Below, piece by piece: positions 24,177-35,619 of a DNA stretch of 64,000 nt (position 1 is the stretch's first letter; each line of letters starts with the position of its first letter). A model generated the notes under the pieces. That model saw nothing but the letters and a program-made list of their open reading frames with translations. It did no database searches and was not told the DNA's origin. The DNA lies in contig JARKIP010000017.1 in the NCBI GenBank assembly GCA_029990175.1, forward strand, positions 19,238,001 through 19,302,000, read 5' to 3'. This DNA is from Petunia secreta (Eukaryota > Streptophyta > Magnoliopsida > Solanales > Solanaceae). A program made the position numbers and the translations under genes.

Positions 24177-24966
24177 ATGTCATTATGTTATGATGCTTCT
24201 TCTTCCAAGAGAAAGACAAATGTTGAAAATAAGAATAATCTCGATGTTGGAAAAAAACTTAAGGCGCTTATAGTAGATGATGACCGCATAGTTCGAATGG
24301 TCCACAAAATGCTCCTTAAGAAATTTGATGTGGAAACTCATGAAGTGGAGAATGGCCAAGCAGCCGTTCTAGCTCATCGCTCTGGAGCATCATTTGATCT
24401 GATTCTAATGGACTTAGATATGCCCGTGATGAATGGTCGTCAGGTATACTTCCATCACTCAAAATTATTTAGTGAAATTAAATAAAGTAGACTAAGTGTT
24501 CACACTAGATTAATGTATGCAAGAAACATAACTTGCACACTCGATGCGGTTAAATATGCCAGTATAATGTTATCGTTTTTCACAAGTACATTCAGCCCCT
24601 TTTTTCCATCCAAAGCCTTTGTGTACTCCCAATAAAGGAGTAATAATTTACTTTCCAAAAGACAAAAGTAATTAAAACCTTGAACTTCAAAGCACTTACC
24701 ACAGTTTTTTTAATAGTATATTAATTTTTCTGGACATTTTATTTTTATGCTGATCATGTGTAAAAATATGAAGTAAGGATGCTATTATGCAGGCTACTCT
24801 GGAACTTCGAGATATGCATGTTTCTAGCTTGATTGTGGGAGTGACTTCCACTGGAGAAGCGGAGAAACAATCATTCATGGATGCTGGTCTTGATTATTAT
24901 TATCAGAAGCCGCTTACTATTGATGCCGTTCGTCATCTAGTGGAGAAATTTAAAAACGATGTCTAG
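24177..24966 (+). CDS. Type-C two-component response regulator (ARR22/ARR24-like), two exons
   Basis: Exon 1 is 24177-24443 (89 codons, donor cag/gtatac) and exon 2 is 24793-24966 (57 codons plus TAG, acceptor tgcag/gct). Joined they give a 146-residue protein that is almost entirely one receiver domain. Key residues are the acidic cluster DDD (34-36), the phospho-acceptor Asp79 in LMDLDMP, the switch Thr107 in VGVTST, and Lys128 in YQKP. There is no output domain and no long N- or C-terminal extension, as in Arabidopsis type-C regulators ARR22 and ARR24, which take phosphate from histidine phosphotransfer proteins and dampen cytokinin-type phosphorelay. The usual M-D-G after the phospho-site reads M-N-G here. 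The intron lies at the position expected for this subfamily. The frame is intact and the splice sites are canonical. Flanking DNA is transposon-rich. Confidence 0.92.
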
Positions 24967-25860
24967 ACCAATATATCAAACAGCACTTTGATTTTGATAC
25001 AATGCATGCGTTATTAATCTTTAAGAAAAAATTACAGCAGTCAACTTAGATATCACCTGGGACTAGTTATGAAGTCTTTTCTTGTTACGGGTTCCAAGCA
25101 ATATTATCAATAAATTGGATTTTCTTCGTAAAAGATACAACTTCTCATTTTTTTGATTAGAGTTGTTAGCTTGGTTGCCAGATTTCTTCCTATAATCGAT
25201 TTTCCATTTTATAGAAGGTAAAAAATTCCATTTACCATATTTGACACTCCCTTTTTTATTATAGAAACGGGTTACAGGATTTTGTAGATTATCTTTCTCA
25301 CTTGGTAGTATATAAAATATAACATTATGAAATTAGAGAGTTTGGTTAAAGGGAGAGATAACCTTTTACATGATGTGTTGCTTGACACTTGTGCGAACTT
25401 CTCTCAAAGTGAATTTTATGAGCTTACTCCCTTTGACTACTCTCTTTTGATTTACTTTTGAATAGTGAGTTACTCATTCCACTCATGAATTCAGGTCTAA
25501 TTGACGGAACCACGCTAAACAATTGTGACAGATTTAATAAATTATTTGGTTTTCTCTCATTTAAACTTTGATACTCTTTGTTGGAATTTATGTAACACAA
25601 GTTTTTTTAGTCTATTTAAAAAAAAATGACACGTTTTTAAATTTGAAAAGAATTGAATTTGTACTTTCTATTTTACTTTTAATGAGAAAATTTTCTAAGC
25701 ACATGAATATTATGACATGTTTAATGCTACAAGTTTCAAAAGTGTAAAATCCACAGGAATGTTATGACGTACTTTAGACCACATGTTTCAAAAGTGAAAA
25801 ATTCTTCCTTGAAATCTGAACCGATTCAAACTATGTCACATATATAAATTGAAATGTATG
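24967..25860. other. 3' flank of the response regulator gene
   Basis: AT-rich non-coding DNA. Probable 3' UTR and polyadenylation region just after 24966 (aataaa at about 25109). No other feature seen. Confidence 0.45.
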
Positions 25861-25867
25861 GAATATA

Positions 25868-26227
25868 TCTAAATTATTTTATGGATTGTATTTATGAATT
25901 ACATAAGAGATAAGTGGGACAAGAAATATATCTTGTCTGTTGATTTCAGATTACTATGATGATATTATTTTCTCTTTGAAGGAGATATTCACCTAAGGAT
26001 GCTATCATGAAATATATGGTAGAACAAAATAAATTGAGAGCTCTAAATCTAAATTATTTTATGGATTGTATTTATGAATTACATAAGAGATAAGTAGGAC
26101 CAGAAATATATCTTGTCTGTTGATTCCAGATTACTCTGATAATATTATTTTCTTCTTGACGGAGATATTCATCTAAGGATGCTATCATGAAATATATGGT
26201 AGAACAAGATGAATTGAGAGCTCTAAA
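25868..26227 (+). repeat. 180-bp tandem duplication (two copies)
   Basis: The copies at about 25868-26047 and 26048-26227 run from ctaaattattttatggattg to gaattgagagctctaaa with roughly a dozen differences. Both keep the block ggatgctatcatgaaatata, which translates as KDAIMKY. Confidence 0.92.
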
Positions 26228-26639
26228 AGAGCTGATATTACCCCAGAGGAATGAAATGAACACTTCCTAAGTTACTTGGCCATTTAACTATGAATAACTT
26301 TTAAATATTTTGGTGGAGTAACAAAATACTTTGCAGTCAATGTAATTAACATGTATACAATCATGTTCAATATATTGAAATGTATTATGTTCTACTTTGT
26401 TCCAATTGTATACGTTTTTCGTAGCTAGATATTCGCTCTTGTTTTGTTTTATATTTGTATTTTGGTGAAATTTTAGGAGTTTACTCGAGATATTATAAAA
26501 AGCTTATTTAGACCAATTGAAATATTGTAGGTGTCTAGTTGTGAAAAATCCATCTCTTTATCTTTCTGGTGTAATCAATGAACAGGAAAATATTTTGACT
26601 CGTATTTTCTGTTATCCTCCTTTTTATTCCATGTAGAAA

Positions 26640-27180
26640 CAGGGTAAAAATTTCGTGTAGGGGCTGTTTGGCGCGTGCTAATTGATTTGTAGCCGTTAAA
26701 AATAAATTCGCTGAGAAATAGCCACCTCCGGACAAATCCCATTATAGTATTTATACTGGAAAGCTTCAGTAAACTAACAAGGCCCCAGCATTTTGTTATG
26801 GGACTTTGTATAAAGCTTCAGTCCCATAACAAAATGCTGGGGCTGTGAACAAAACTTGTTCAAAGCCCCAGCATTTTGTTATGGGACTGAAGCTTTATAT
26901 ATAAAGTCTCATAACAAAAAATTGGGATTTATCCCTTTGATGGGACCTTTGTTATGGGATAAATTCCATTATTTTTGTTATGCAATAAATTCCCATTATT
27001 TTGTTATGGGACTTTGTATAAAGCTCCAGTCCTATAACAAAATACTTGGGCTTTGAACAAGTTTTGTTATGGGACTAGTCTGGGGTGTTTTTCCAACGTT
27101 AATAGAGTTTTGTTCAAAGCCCAAGTATTTTGTTATGGGACTAGTCTGGGGTGTTTTTCCAACGTTAATAGAGCTTAAGT
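26640..27180 (-). repeat. Inverted counterpart of the window-start repeat
   Basis: The segment 26652-26757 is the reverse complement of about 167-271. Beyond it lies a run of palindromic blocks (cccataacaaaatgctgggg and its inverse, repeated to about 27060). Within it, gggactagtctggggtgttt plus ttccaacgttaatagag occurs twice (about 27075 and 27138). The family is unknown. Confidence 0.6.
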
Positions 27181-27399
27181 GTGCGCGCGAATTTTTTGCT
27201 ATTCTTCAATGAATTTTGAGACGGTGGATCGTCCCCAATGAGCGCGTCTAAAAATGGCTAGTGATCAAAATTTTCAAGAAACAAGTATATTAGTCTTTCA
27301 AGAACCTGAGGACTTGGAGCAAAGTGCACGAATAGCCACTTTTGTCAGTGGTCTTGGGTTTGAGACCACTTCTTTTAGTGATTTTACATGAGAGGCCAC

Positions 27400-27605
27400 T
27401 TTTTAGAACTTTAATTCTTGTGTGCTGAAGTTCAAACCTTGTGGGCTGAAGTTGAATCCCTGTGGGTTGAACTTCATGCCTAAGGTATAAAGTTCAATTT
27501 CAACTCGCAAGGGCTGACTTTTAGGCATAGATGCGTAACTTTCAACCCTTGTGGTATGAAGTTCGGTCCACAAGAATTGAAGTTCCAAAAAGTAGCCTTT
27601 CATGC
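27400..27605. repeat. Short interspersed motif array (gaagttcaa / cttgtggg)
   Basis: gctgaagttcaaaccttgtggg-type units occur about six times in direct and inverted orientation, giving many small hairpins. It lies between agtgcacgaatagccac (27325) and the hAT cluster. Confidence 0.5.
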
Positions 27606-28879
27606 AAAATCAATTAAAAAAATGGTCTACAAGCAAAGACCAGTGATAAAACTGATCTCTGAGCGAAATTTTTACAAGGACTTGTGACAAAGAAAACCAA
27701 AAAGTAAACCTTTCATAAAACAAATAAGAAACCCCCCTCCCCCACCCAAAAAAAAAAAAAAAAACTCGCCTACTAAATCCCAATATTGTTATTGCTTCAA
27801 GCAATATCTTGATTCCTTCACCCGCTGTTTTTCTTTTTCTGGACAAAATTACATGTTGGATATAAAAATGAACTCGTATTCAAGAACATATGATTTTGCT
27901 GAACAGGGGGCGGATTTATGCAGTGGTTAAGCGCAATGCTTTAAAAGGCGGGGGCGCAAGGCGAGGCGTTTTACTCACAACGAGGCGAGGCGTAAGCCCC
28001 GAGACATGAGGCGTAAATCCCATTGATCTTATTTTTTTAATTAATTTTAAATTAATAAAATGCCAAAAATACAAATTAAGAAAATTAAAAATAAGAAAAA
28101 AGATTATAGGAAAAAAAGATCTAACATTTTTAATAATTGTAAGAAATTGAATAATGTTACAGTTTTTATGAGATAGAAATAAACCATAATGCCTTAACTG
28201 TCAAACAATTAAAAATAAAAATATGTTACTATAAAAAGTGAATAAACAATAAAATTTATTACTATTATAATTTAAAACATTAATTCTTCTATAAAATATA
28301 AAATTGGTTCTAAATGGCAAAATAATTGAAGTCTAACAATATTGAGTGACAGAAATAAAACATAAAGACCAATAACAATTGATGATATTATAAACATCGA
28401 CTATGCATTTTTAGATTAAGTATACAGATGATATTCATCCTCATGATATTCTCAATTATATTACAAATAATATTATGTCTCGTTAATTGAGCTATGCTCA
28501 ATTTTTGAATTTCTATAGATGAATATAACTACATTTTTAAAGAAAATTATGGATAAACTATCTTAATAAGGGAATTGGACAAATCATGTGCATAGGTTCT
28601 ATAAGGCGAGTCCCGAGCGTTGAGCGTTGGGCGTGCTCTGGGCGCATCATCGGGTGCTTGAGGCGTAAGCCTCATGGATCTAAGCCCTGTCCGAGGGTCT
28701 CAGGGCGTTTTGCAAGTGCCCCGCCCCGGGGCAAGTCTCAAAACCAGTTGCGGATCCAGGATTTCTGCTAAGGGGTATCAAAATATAAAAAAATACACAA
28801 CTAAAAGGTCGTTAAAATAAAACACCACTCTATTAGTTAAAGTACAATATAAATATATTATTACAATTGTACTCGACGC

Positions 28880-31298
28880 ACTGTCATCTCTTGAAATTTT
28901 TTACAATAGCATCGTTAGAAATAGTACTAAATACACCTCTTTCTACATAAGGCACCATGCAACCACTAAAAAAATTTCATCCATTCGGTTCCGCAAGTCA
29001 TTTTTGATAAACTTCATTTTCGAAAAAGCTCTTTCAACTGATGCGGTAGCAACTGGTAGAAGCAGAGCAAGTTTAACTAAGCGGAATACAAGAGGAAAAG
29101 TCATATGTTTTTTTGTCTGAACCTTTTTTTTTTTTTTGAAAGGTCACAAAGACCATTTAGATCAATGAACCTTTCATCAACATCACGAACATCAATAATG
29201 TAAGTAGCAAGTTGATTCTCAAGAGCAACCATATTAGATTCATCAAAGTCATCAGGATATAGCTTAGCCATAGTCATTATCTTCCCAATATCAAAGCTAG
29301 AAAATGAGTCATTTGGATTCAAACAAGCAACTCCATATAGCAAATCAGTCGCCACCTCATCAAAACGATTATTGAGTTCTTGAAGTTGCCAATCAATAAT
29401 TTGGTTGAACACAACAACATGATAATGATGTAAAATATTATAATCAGCAGGTAAACGTCGTGATCTTCCAGAGCTAACATATGGCTCATCAAAATTAGGC
29501 ATTAAAATGTCATACTTGATGCAAAATATTTTCACCATGTCAAAAAGCAAACCCCACTTTTTATCCCTTAACTTTTGCAATCTTCCCTTTGCTACTTCAA
29601 CAAGTAGCATTGCATTTGCAATATCTTGTTCCTTCTTCTGTAAGGATTTACTAAGCTCATCAGTAATTCCTAAGACATCTCTCATCAAATGCAAGATAAA
29701 AACAAGATCAAATGATTGACACTTTGTAAGATATCCTATTGCCTTAGCTCTATCATCTGGAGAACCATTATCAACAATATAATCAAGTAAATCAACAACA
29801 CTACCAAACAAGCTAATAAAGTTGGTAAAAGATCTGTAGTGAGAGTCCCAACGAGTGTCGCCGGCCCTAATAAGACCAAGTTCTTGAAGCAAGCCCCTCC
29901 CACTTGTAACTTCACCCATATCTAATGCCTCTTGAATTTTTTCTCTTTGAGATTCTCGAAATGCATCCATACGCTTAAAAGAAGAACCCAACATATTCAA
30001 AATATTAGAAACTAATAACACTGGTTCACCCACTTGGACACATTTTTTAGAAACCCCAACAAGAGCTAGTTGAAGTTGGTGAGCGAAACAATGGATAGAA
30101 CGAGCCGATCTACTTTCTTGCTTGATCAATATTTTAAGACCATTTATATGACCTTGCATATTACTTGCCCCATCGTAACATTGTGCACGCACATAAGATA
30201 GTCTCAAAGAATAGTGAGCAAGTAAGTCTACAATTGCCTTCTTGAGAGATAGGGCACTAGTATTTTTAACATGAATGATATCAATAAGGTGCTCCATCAC
30301 AAATCCCCTTCTATCAACATATCTTAAAACTACAGCCATTTGCTCCTTGAGTGAAACATCAAAAGATTCATCAACTAATAAAGCAAAGTAATCATCATTT
30401 AAATCCTCTATGATAGCTTTAACTGTTTCAATCTTACATGCAGTCACAATATCTTTTTGAATCTTAGGAGAAGTCATTTGATCATTTTGAGGAGCATGTT
30501 CCAATACAAAATCACGAATGTTATCACACCTTTTTTATACCATGAAAGAATCTCAAGAAAATTACCTCTATTCAGTGATGATTTAGATTTATAATGACCT
30601 CGAAATGCCATTCCCTGATTCATAAGAAGTCTAACTACATTAATCGAAGCAGTCAATCGAATTTGATGCGCATGCTTAATTTGATTAGATTGTCTATCAA
30701 ATGCAGATATAATAGACCTTTGTTGCCTCATCGGATCTTGATATTTCTTTTTTGATTGATTATGAATGCTACTGACAGGACCAATATATTTTTTAAAGGC
30801 CTTCTTTTTCCCCCAAGTTCTAAATCCCTCCATAGACCATACTTCCCCTCCACCTTGATGAATGTTATCATCCTTAAACAAATAACAATATAAACAATAA
30901 GCTGCATCTTTACTTACACTATACTCTAACCAATCATGATAAATATCAAACCACTTTGAACTAAAACGATGCAAATATCCTGAAAAGTTTGTTTGAGGAA
31001 ATTTGTGATTTCGAGGTTGACAAGGACCTTTTTGTAGATATGCTCTTCTAATTGTATCACGATGATTTGAGTGATAGTCCAAAATTTGAATTCTTTCACC
31101 TGGGTCTGCCTTTAAAGAATCTAAATCAAATTCTTGTCTTTCGGGAGATTGGGGTGGTATTTCCGGTTGATTTGCATTTTCTTCTTGATTGGGTTGATTA
31201 TCAGAGACCAAACTCGGTTTGATTGCTTGAGGAAAAATTTCTCCAATGACTTTTGCAACTGAATTATGAAATAAGACTTTAGTTAGAATAATGTACAA
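28880..31298 (-). pseudogene. hAT transposase, TTF zinc-finger/DUF4371 type, frameshifted
   Basis: Three consecutive minus-strand frames form one transposase. The N-terminal frame (31298-30474) has the TTF-type zinc-finger region (AAYCLYCYLFKDD) and the start of the DUF4371-like domain. The middle frame (30504-29101) has the catalytic core, with LLVDESFDVSLKEQ, CYDGASNMQGHINGL, IHCFAHQLQLALV and TRWDSHYRSF. The C-terminal frame (about 29095-28880) has the hAT dimerisation region, including VERAFSKMKFIKNDLRNRM. A one-base frameshift near 30530 and another in the T-run at 29125-29142 separate them, so no full protein is made. A short upstream ATG exon near 31795-31775 with a GT donor is possible. 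Close relatives are annotated as zinc finger MYM-type protein 1-like. Confidence 0.88.
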
Positions 31299-32039
31299 AA
31301 TTTAGTAATTCTAATTAAAAGCAGAAAACATAGCACATAGTCTAAAAACAGAGTTTAAATTTAGTAGAACACTGAGTATAAAAGCAGAACATAACATCTA
31401 AAAGTAGGACACATAGATTTTGTTTCAAGGATCTTTATTCAGGTCACATTTTCTCATATCTACATCTATCTTCCCTCCAAGTCTTTCTCTACTATTCAGC
31501 TAAAAATTATCTCAACGAGCATTCCCTCCAATGCCTACCAATCAGCTAAAAATTATAGTTTCTCTGACCATTTTGTTCTAATCAAGACTACCCCAAGGCC
31601 CAATGTGAGCTTTAACCAGAGTCTCAAAAAATTATTCCTCCTCTTATTAACAATCTTATTTTCTTGAAAGGATTCATTCTTCTTTCAGATTACTTCATGA
31701 AAAAATATTGCAACAATATAATTGTGAATTAAATAGTACTAATATTATGTATATTCCAAAGAAAAAAAAGAGTAAGTACCTTGGGCACCATTGACAGAGC
31801 CCAGCGATGTTGCAATGGAGGAGGCCGAAGGAGGCGGAGTGGTGGCGTGGAATGGTGGAGTCGGGACTCAGGCGTGGGGCGTGGGCTGTTTTGTGTTGTT
31901 TTCTTCTTCACGTTTTAATTTTTGTTTGGAGAATTAGGGATTTGTTTAAGGATCCCAAGGTGCAAGGTCTGATGTTATTGAAAAGTCAAAATATAACCAA
32001 AACGACGTCGTTTTGGTTACTGCTATTAAAAATAATAGC

Positions 32040-32140
32040 CAATTTGTTAAATGTTCCAAAAGACTGCTGAAGCGGGGATTCGAACCTGGTAAACTGGGCA
32101 ATTCTTACGACCCCTTAACCACTGGGCTGCTGCACCAACT
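32040..32140 (-). other. tRNA-like A-box/B-box module in the hAT element
   Basis: On the minus strand, agcccagtggttaaggggtc (A-box-like) is followed by ccaggttcgaatccccgc (B-box). It is not a tRNA gene because no acceptor stem forms. Comparable modules occur in neighbouring hAT elements. Confidence 0.55.
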
Positions 32141-32429
32141 CATTTCAAAGGGACTACCCACCTGTGTCGGTTTCGGGTACAGGTACCCTCTTGCTCAAAG
32201 TCGTTCGAGAAGTTTACTATATATACTTATACGAAAAAATCTTAACCTATATATATAGTGTAAATGTTCGGCGAAGGGGTATCAATTGGTACCCCTCGGA
32301 AGGCTGTGGGTCCGTCCCTGCTCAAAACTGCCTTTTAAAACAGAGGTTAAGGGGTGCCACGGCACCCGCAAACTTTGGTTGAGACCTTATATATATAGGC
32401 ATATTTATATTAACATACATATAAAATGA

Positions 32430-32550
32430 AGAGGTGGCACCCACAGTATGTAAAGCGCCCGGGGTGCCAGTGGTTGATGGGGTGCGCTTTAACCCATTCG
32501 ACCCAAGATCAAATCCTTCTGGTTGGTTTTTTTTTTTTTTTTTTTTTTGA
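32430..32550 (+). other. tRNA-like module and poly(T) in the outer hAT element
   Basis: tgccagtggttgatggggtg is followed by cgacccaagatcaaatcctt and then a 22-T run (32527-32548). The order A-box, B-box, T-run mimics a pol III unit. Confidence 0.5.
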
Positions 32551-33278
32551 GTTAAACTCTATTTGCCTTGCACTAATTACAAAGGCCAAATGGCACGCCC
32601 CACATTAGACATTTCTTTTCCTATTCCCTGTTATCCTTTTTTTCTTTTATTAGCTAATAATCTCTCCATCCTACTCCTCTTCTTCTGTCGTTTTTCTTTT
32701 TGTTTTGTTTTTTTACTTTATTTCTATCATTATACAATATTTTATTGGTCAACTTATTTTTAGTAAATAATTTAAATTAATATTAATTGATATTATGTAG
32801 CCACTTTTTTTTATACATATTGCTAAATAATTTGAGCTATATTTCAATTAAATTTTTAAATATTTGAAATACCTTGATTAATAGATCTTTTGAGTTAATT
32901 AACTCTCGTAGAATTAACTTGACAGGCTCAATTAATATAGTCAAACAAAAAATATATAACAATTAAACCACTTTAAAGCAAGTTTTTCAATTGGTGTGCT
33001 CTTTCATTATGTATTTACAATGTTCTTCCGTAATATAGAATTTAAAACAAGTAAAAAAGATTAATTTAATTAAACTAAACTTATTAGTTTATTATGAATA
33101 AAAGACTCAATCAACTTAGGCAAAGTAGCAAAAATCTGACCCGACCTAACCCTCCTTTCTATTTGATCTTTGTAGCTAAGAGTAGATATAAAGAGTAAAG
33201 AATGGCACCCGCAACCTCGGAATCCTATATCCGCCCCTGTTGCGGAAAGCAGTAAAAGTTTCAGGATAGTATCAAGGA

Positions 33279-34178
33279 CAGGAGCATATTTAGTGAGGAA
33301 GAAGGAGGTGTTACGGCGCCTGTTAACTTTGATCGAAACATTATATATACATGTATATATACATAACAAAATTGGATATATCAACTTATTGGCACCTGCA
33401 GTAACAACATGCAAAATGGTGCCAGTGGCACGCGGTCAATTCTTCCCGCCAAGTTACTGGGAGTACTGGGGTTCGATTCACAAAGGCAGCTATATTTAAC
33501 TTTTAAGCTTATAACACTAGATATAATTATGTGGGACCTAATCTCTTATTTTCTCTCAATTTCCTTCAAGTCTCTCCCTTTCTTTTCCTAAGTTCTGCTC
33601 CTCCCCATCCCCCAAACCAATACAGCAACTAGAATATTTGTTATTTGTCAATAAGTTTAGTAAGAGTAATTTCATATTTTAGATGTATAAATTACCACGA
33701 TGACTAGGATTCATTGTTTTTATTCTCTTTAATTACTGAATGTGTTTTGATTTTATATCATTTCTCAACAATTTATAATTATCTTCTTTTTCCTTTTCTT
33801 TTCCCTCCAAAATAGGACCAAAATAGTTTTAATTCTTCCAAAAAATTATTTGAACTTTTCATTTTAAGGGGAAATTCCAACACCACCATTAAGGAACACG
33901 AAAAAAGAGACAACAAATGAAGCAAATAAAATATAAAGTGCGTACATGAAGTTTGTATATTTATGATATTAGTAATATTCTTAGGAGTTTTATGATTTGC
34001 GTCTAGTTGTCATAATTTTTCTAATCGGATTGTTTTGTCTATATGAATAAAAAGACGAATGCTCTAAGTAAAACTCGAAGTTGATCAAATCGAACAAATG
34101 TTATCCTCTACAGTGTAAATAGATACGTGTCTGCGTCCAAATGGCACCCGGTACTTTCAAATACTGGATCCACCCCTG
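33279..34178. mobile_element. Non-autonomous hAT-type element
   Basis: It starts caggagcatatttag and ends tggatccacccctg. The exact 8-bp TSD is atcaagga (33271-33278 and 34179-34186). It is 900 bp with no coding frame. It carries ggtgccagtggcacgcgg followed by ctggggttcgattca (33418-33480), another tRNA-like module. Confidence 0.9.
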
Positions 34179-34189
34179 ATCAAGGAAGT

Positions 34190-34870
34190 GAGAAAATAGT
34201 GGCTACAAGAAACACTTTTTTCTGTTCCAACTAATGCTTTTAGAGATGTGAATAATAGGTTAACTATCAAACCAAATAGATTAAAATATAAAAATTATAG
34301 ATATTTGAACGTACAAGATGGAGAACGCAAGTCACAATGAATTGTGAGAACCTTTTGCCAAGACATAATGCGAGCATAGGGTGAATGCTCTAGTTTTCAA
34401 GTCATTAGACTAAAAAACTCAATGGCCCCCTCAAGAGTACTGGCTTTACCCATTAAAATAATGATTAATAGTCTACTGTGCAGCCATCTAAAAGATTAAT
34501 ATCCAATCGAAGTTTCTAGGGATGGCAATGGGGCGGGAGGGGCAAGGTAAAGCCTTAATGGAGCAAGGTAGGCGAGTGCTTTAATAGGGTAGGGAGGTTG
34601 AAAGATGACTTTTGAAAAATAAAAACAGGGCGGGGCAGGCCAGGGATGGGACAAGGTACTGATTACTGAAGAATACTAGAAAGTTTCAAAATGCTAAATC
34701 TCAATTCAAAGTGCCCCTTTACTATGTCTTCGTATTCATGAGTTTAACATGCAGTAATAGTTGAATACTCCATATGTATTAAAAGAATTTTTGTTCGATT
34801 ACAATACATGGAACCCATATTCCAGGAAAAATATGATTAATATTTATATTTTATGAGCAACAAATTCAGA
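34190..34870. other. Intergenic DNA with a G-rich repeat (34515-34650)
   Basis: No gene. 34515-34650 is a ggatggcaatggggcggg-type G-rich repeat end. Its likely other end is at 60575-60705 (cccgccccgc), on the far side of the outer gypsy element. Confidence 0.4.
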
Positions 34871-34875
34871 AAAAA

Positions 34876-35201
34876 TGTCATGATTGGAGTTGGTTAAGAG
34901 GAACATAAGCTTGTTGAAGTCACGTGAGCAAGCTTGGGAGTTTAGCCCAACTATATATTAGATGAGCTACAATAGTAAAAGGGATATCCAGAAATATATT
35001 GTACCTTTTTCCTATATGTCTAAGTCTTTCTCTCTATGTTTCTCTATATTCTTTCCGTTTCCTTCTTCTTCTTTAGCTTACTCCTTCTTCTTATATCTTT
35101 AGTTCACATTCCCAATTCTTGTAATTTCAGTGTATTCATAAATCATCAATAAGAAATCCCAATTCGTCTATTTCATTGCTTCAAATTACAAGTTCATTAC
35201 A
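34876..35201 (+). repeat. 5' LTR of the outer gypsy element
   Basis: It is 326 bp. Matches 59995-60309 with substitutions and an 11-bp length difference, indicating an old insertion. A TATA-like actatatattagatgag and a pyrimidine-rich stretch (35020-35100) probably belong to the LTR promoter and R/U5 regions. Confidence 0.9.
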
Positions 35202-35231
35202 AGTGGTATCAGAGCCTGATCTTGGCACCTT

Positions 35232-35619
35232 TTGAATCTTAACAATTATGCCAGAAGAAACCCTAGTTCAAGAGTTTCAAAGAGATTAGAGAATCAAATT
35301 CAATTTTCTAGGGCTCAAATTGGAGCAAAATTTGATAAAATGCACAGAAGTTTGGACAATAGTATCTCGTTATTGAACAAAATGATGGATAAGTTAAGAA
35401 TTACTTTTAAAAATAGTAGAGGTGATTATCATGTTCTTAAAGATGATCAAGAAAGTACAAAAAAGGAATTTGATTATTCTAAGAGGAGAAATGAGGTGAA
35501 AAACTGCATATGTAGCGTCGACTGCCAATGCCATTCTTGTTTTGATGATTGCTTGAAGGAAAATAATGAAGGGGTTAACGTAGGTGAAGAGAAATATCCA
35601 GGCGAGACTGATATAATGA
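35232..35619 (+). pseudogene. Gag N-terminal remnant of the outer element
   Basis: The longest frame opens at a TTG, not an ATG (first in-frame Met at 35341). It encodes a charged, helical segment (MHRSLDNSISLLNKMMDKLR...) and stops after it runs into the LTR of the inserted element at 35620. No domain is recognised; assignment as gag rests on position after the PBS. Confidence 0.35.

Larger units (their letters stand above)
28745..32320 (-). mobile_element. hAT transposon with transposase remnant (nest level 3)
   Basis: The ends are cagttgcggatcca and gggtccgtccctg, an imperfect inverted repeat of the CAGGGGCGGATCCA type. The 8-bp TSD ctcaaaac is exact (28737-28744 and 32321-32328). At 3576 bp it is the length of an autonomous element. 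Its transposase frame runs on the minus strand but is broken. Confidence 0.92.
27932..32343. mobile_element. 'aggcg' hAT-like element (nest level 2)
   Basis: It starts cgcaatgctttaaaaggcg and ends ccttttaaaacag, so ctttaaaaggc is inverted at the two ends. Flanks share ggttaag (27925-27931 and 32345-32351). The ends are rich in aggcgaggcg words (27946-28015 and 28600-28735), with AT-rich DNA between. It is interrupted after 28744 by the level-3 element. Confidence 0.65.
27904..33239. mobile_element. Outer hAT-type element (nest level 1)
   Basis: The left end is cagggggcggatttatg and the right end atatccgcccctg, forming an inverted repeat. Flanks are ttgctgaa (27896-27903) and ttgcggaa (33240-33247), an 8-bp TSD with one mismatch. 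Its own sequence is split: 27904-27931 continues at 32344-33239 (aggttaaggggtgccacggc). No transposase of its own is visible. Confidence 0.8.

Noticed and set aside
32040..32140. Possible tRNA gene on the minus strand
   Set aside because: A- and B-box-like blocks exist, but the acceptor and anticodon stems do not pair. It is a tRNA-like module in a hAT element.
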